Shown: positions 63,025-64,000 of the stretch, piece by piece
Numbering within the stretch: the first letter of the stretch is position 1
Layout of the letters: the number at the start of each line of letters is the position of its first letter
NCBI GenBank assembly: GCA_009992235.1
Contig: JAACVZ010000002.1
Coordinates: 85,617-149,616 of the forward strand
DNA length: 64,000 nt
From: Candidatus Saccharimonadota bacterium
GTDB lineage: Bacteria > Patescibacteriota > Saccharimonadia > Saccharimonadales > Saccharimonadaceae
Reading direction: 5' to 3'
Notes under the pieces: model-generated
Seen by the model: only the letters and a program-made list of their open reading frames with translations
What the model was told of the DNA's origin: nothing
The model's database searches: none
Translations under genes and position numbers: made by a program

Positions 63025-63030
63025 ATTATA
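63025..63030 (-). promoter_or_regulatory. -10 box of the yebC leaderless promoter
   Basis: TATAAT on the minus strand, 7 nt before the ATG at 63017; it fixes the start of the yebC-family gene and separates it from the upstream small RNA. Confidence 0.75.
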
Positions 63031-63040
63031 CCAGATGTCA

Positions 63041-63185
63041 GAAAAACACAGAACCCGCCGCCAGGCGGGCCAAAGACCCTACGCAGGTTTCCCCACGTAA
63101 CGCGTAAACGAGCCTGAACGACGAGTTCAGTACTGTTTACGCGTTTTTTCACCGTGCCGTTTCTACAAACGGGTTAGGTGTCTGC
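63041..63185 (-). ncRNA. Candidate structured small RNA, unclassified
   Basis: Read on the minus strand, an extended -10 (TGCTACAAT, ending 63191) is followed by four hairpins: CCGTTT/AAACGG with a 4-nt loop (63157-63172); an 11-bp perfect stem AACGCGTAAAC/GTTTACGCGTT (63099-63109, 63135-63145) capped by CTGAAC/GTTCAG; an ~8-bp stem with a GAAA loop (63080-63098); and CCCGCC/GGCGGG (63054-63069) followed by a T-rich stretch (63053-63042) as terminator. About 145 nt. It does not look like tmRNA, 6S, SRP or RNase P RNA. It could also be a leader of the YebC-family gene, but that gene has its own -10. Confidence 0.45.
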
Positions 63186-63256
63186 CCAAAATTGTAGCAC
63201 ATCGAAAAGACAGTGTGCTGTTTTACAAGAGAATTTATACTTTTTCTGAGATTATG

Positions 63257-64000
63257 TTACCGGGCAACTCGGAAACCGTCGCCGCTGCCCGTGTGGCTGG
63301 GCAGGTCGTTCAAAGTGAGCGCAAACACCCCGGCGTTGCTGCCAGTGCCCCAGAGGCCACCGCGCCGAAAGGCACGGAGACCTGACTCTGTCGAGCTACT
63401 GTATATTTGTCCTATATTCTGAGTAGATGTCCAGCCGTTAGCGTCTGGATTTGCATAAGATGGGAATGGGTTTAGTGAGAGGTTGCCCGCGTTTGAAAGA
63501 CCGTTCCAGTTGCGCCAAGCATAACCGGCGGCGCCGGGCTGGTTGCCAGCTCCTTCGGTTGTGCCACTCGTCCATTCCCAGACGTTGCCAGCCAGATCCC
63601 AAATTACTTCACCGTTAGTGAGCGTGAGGGTGCGGCGTTGTTCGCCAGTCGTTTGGCCAGTACCAGAGTAACCGTCGCCATCGGTTGAGGCTGCGAGGGA
63701 GTTAGTTGGGGCGTTATCGGTATGGCCACGGTACATCGATCCAGAACCGACACTACCTCCGCTCCAGTTACTCGGAACACTTAATACGTTCTGAGCAATG
63801 GTAAGCCATTCAGCTTCGGTAATGAGGTGACAATCGCCACATGCTCCGTCAGCTGCGGTAATAGCCGCGGTTTGGGAGATAGAGACCCATGGAGTTCCGC
63901 CTGATTGGCTTGTCGCAACACCGCCAACGTCCTTAGCCTCATACTTCATCACACAAAAAGTATCGGTGTTGTACAGACTGCTACCAGGGACAACTATGTA
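63257..64000 (-). CDS. FGE/SUMF1 (C-type-lectin-fold) protein, C-terminal part; possible DGR target
   Basis: About 247 residues are visible; the frame is open through the right edge (upstream of an internal Met at 63952, codons read YIVVPGSSLYNTDTFCV), so the N-terminus lies outside. FGE-sulfatase fold signatures: HLITEAEWLTIAQNV, NWSGGSVGSGSMYRGHT, GEVIWDLAGNVWEWTSGT. The end, from FRRGGLWGTGSNAGVF to SGDGFRVAR, has the arrangement of CPR/phage diversity-generating retroelement variable regions, with many small or random-looking residues encoded by NNC/NNT codons. No reverse transcriptase or template repeat is in the window. Likely a surface or pilin-linked binding protein. Confidence 0.8.
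   Translation of the reverse strand, partial: YIVVPGSSLYNTDTFCVMKYEAKDVGGVATSQSGGTPWVSISQTAAITAADGACGDCHLITEAEWLTIAQNVLSVPSNWSGGSVGSGSMYRGHTDNAPTNSLAASTDGDGYSGTGQTTGEQRRTLTLTNGEVIWDLAGNVWEWTSGTTEGAGNQPGAAGYAWRNWNGLSNAGNLSLNPFPSYANPDANGWTSTQNIGQIYSSSTESGLRAFRRGGLWGTGSNAGVFALTLNDLPSHTGSGDGFRVAR

Noticed and set aside
63099..63145. 11-bp inverted repeat considered as an integron attC or mobile-element end
   Set aside because: No integrase, cassette array or second copy is seen; a transcribed RNA hairpin explains it better.
63018..63256. Search for a DGR template repeat just downstream of the FGE-like gene
   Set aside because: The region has no stretch resembling the gene's 3' end; it holds the candidate small RNA.
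1..64000. CRISPR array, prophage, insertion sequence
   Set aside because: No regularly spaced repeats, cas genes, transposase or phage structural operon; the phage-like modules are domains of pilins.

Overview
The window looks like part of a small-genome Patescibacteria/CPR chromosome, most likely a free-living or environmental Candidatus Saccharibacteria (TM7). This is inferred from gene content: a MurT/GatD pair, an HTH-MurA fusion, a full type IV pilus set with many pseudopilin-like adhesins, shortened HrcA, TsaB and TilS, and no biosynthetic pathways beyond peptidoglycan, folate-C1 and surface sugars. TGA is used as an ordinary stop (for example at the end of pilM), so the UGA-glycine code of Gracilibacteria/Absconditabacteria does not apply. 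Taxonomy was not tested against a database.

Layout. 0-3.4 kb: the 5' part of a multi-TM/GAF sensor protein, co-directional with a cysteine-free fusion of an autoinducer-synthase-like GNAT domain and a ThiF/E1-like domain, with a stand-alone CheY divergent. 3.3-11.3 kb: folD, a run of prepilin-like genes including two giant or unusual minor pilins that carry phage-tail-type modules, two tRNAs and murB. 11.3-21.1 kb: glyA, HTH-murA, small membrane proteins, tRNAs, a membrane-anchored ClpC-like ATPase, and the murT-gatD amidation pair. 21.1-28.2 kb: a ComEC core, a DUF192 protein, rimK-rimB, an ATP-grasp ligase with a GT4 glycosyltransferase, and a Stealth-type protein. 28.2-35.9 kb: the heat-shock set (dnaJ, dnaK, grpE, hrcA) under CIRCE operators, interleaved with a glycosidase-like gene, an acetyltransferase and an FAD oxidase. 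35.9-49 kb: housekeeping genes (adenylate-kinase-like, lepA, murJ, ftsH, tilS, rny, tsaB, tsaE) plus membrane acyl- and glycosyltransferases. 49-55.2 kb: the pilBCMNO operon. 55.2-63 kb: recX-recA, ruvBA, ruvC, a lamin-tail surface protein and a YebC-family regulator. The right end holds a probable structured small RNA and the C-terminal part of a formylglycine-generating-enzyme/C-type-lectin-fold protein whose last 40 residues resemble the variable region of a diversity-generating retroelement target.

Themes. (1) Attachment and exchange with a host or surface: pilus motor and assembly genes, at least six prepilin-like proteins, ComEC for DNA uptake, LamG, Ig, tail-collar and lamin-tail modules. 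(2) Envelope building: murA, murB, murJ, murT/gatD and several glycosyl- or acyltransferases. (3) Gene expression: many genes have a -10 box ending 6-8 nt before the start codon and no Shine-Dalgarno site, so leaderless mRNAs seem common; genes inside operons more often have AGGAGA-type sites. Several annotated starts were moved on this basis. Three heat-shock promoters place their -35 box inside a CIRCE operator.

Seven tRNAs are present (Lys-CTT, Arg-TCG, Arg-TCT, Gly-TCC, His-GTG, Lys-TTT, Pro-TGG), all with CCA encoded. No CRISPR array, insertion sequence, rRNA or prophage was seen. Intergenic gaps are short; the only gaps above about 200 bases hold tRNAs or the candidate small RNA.
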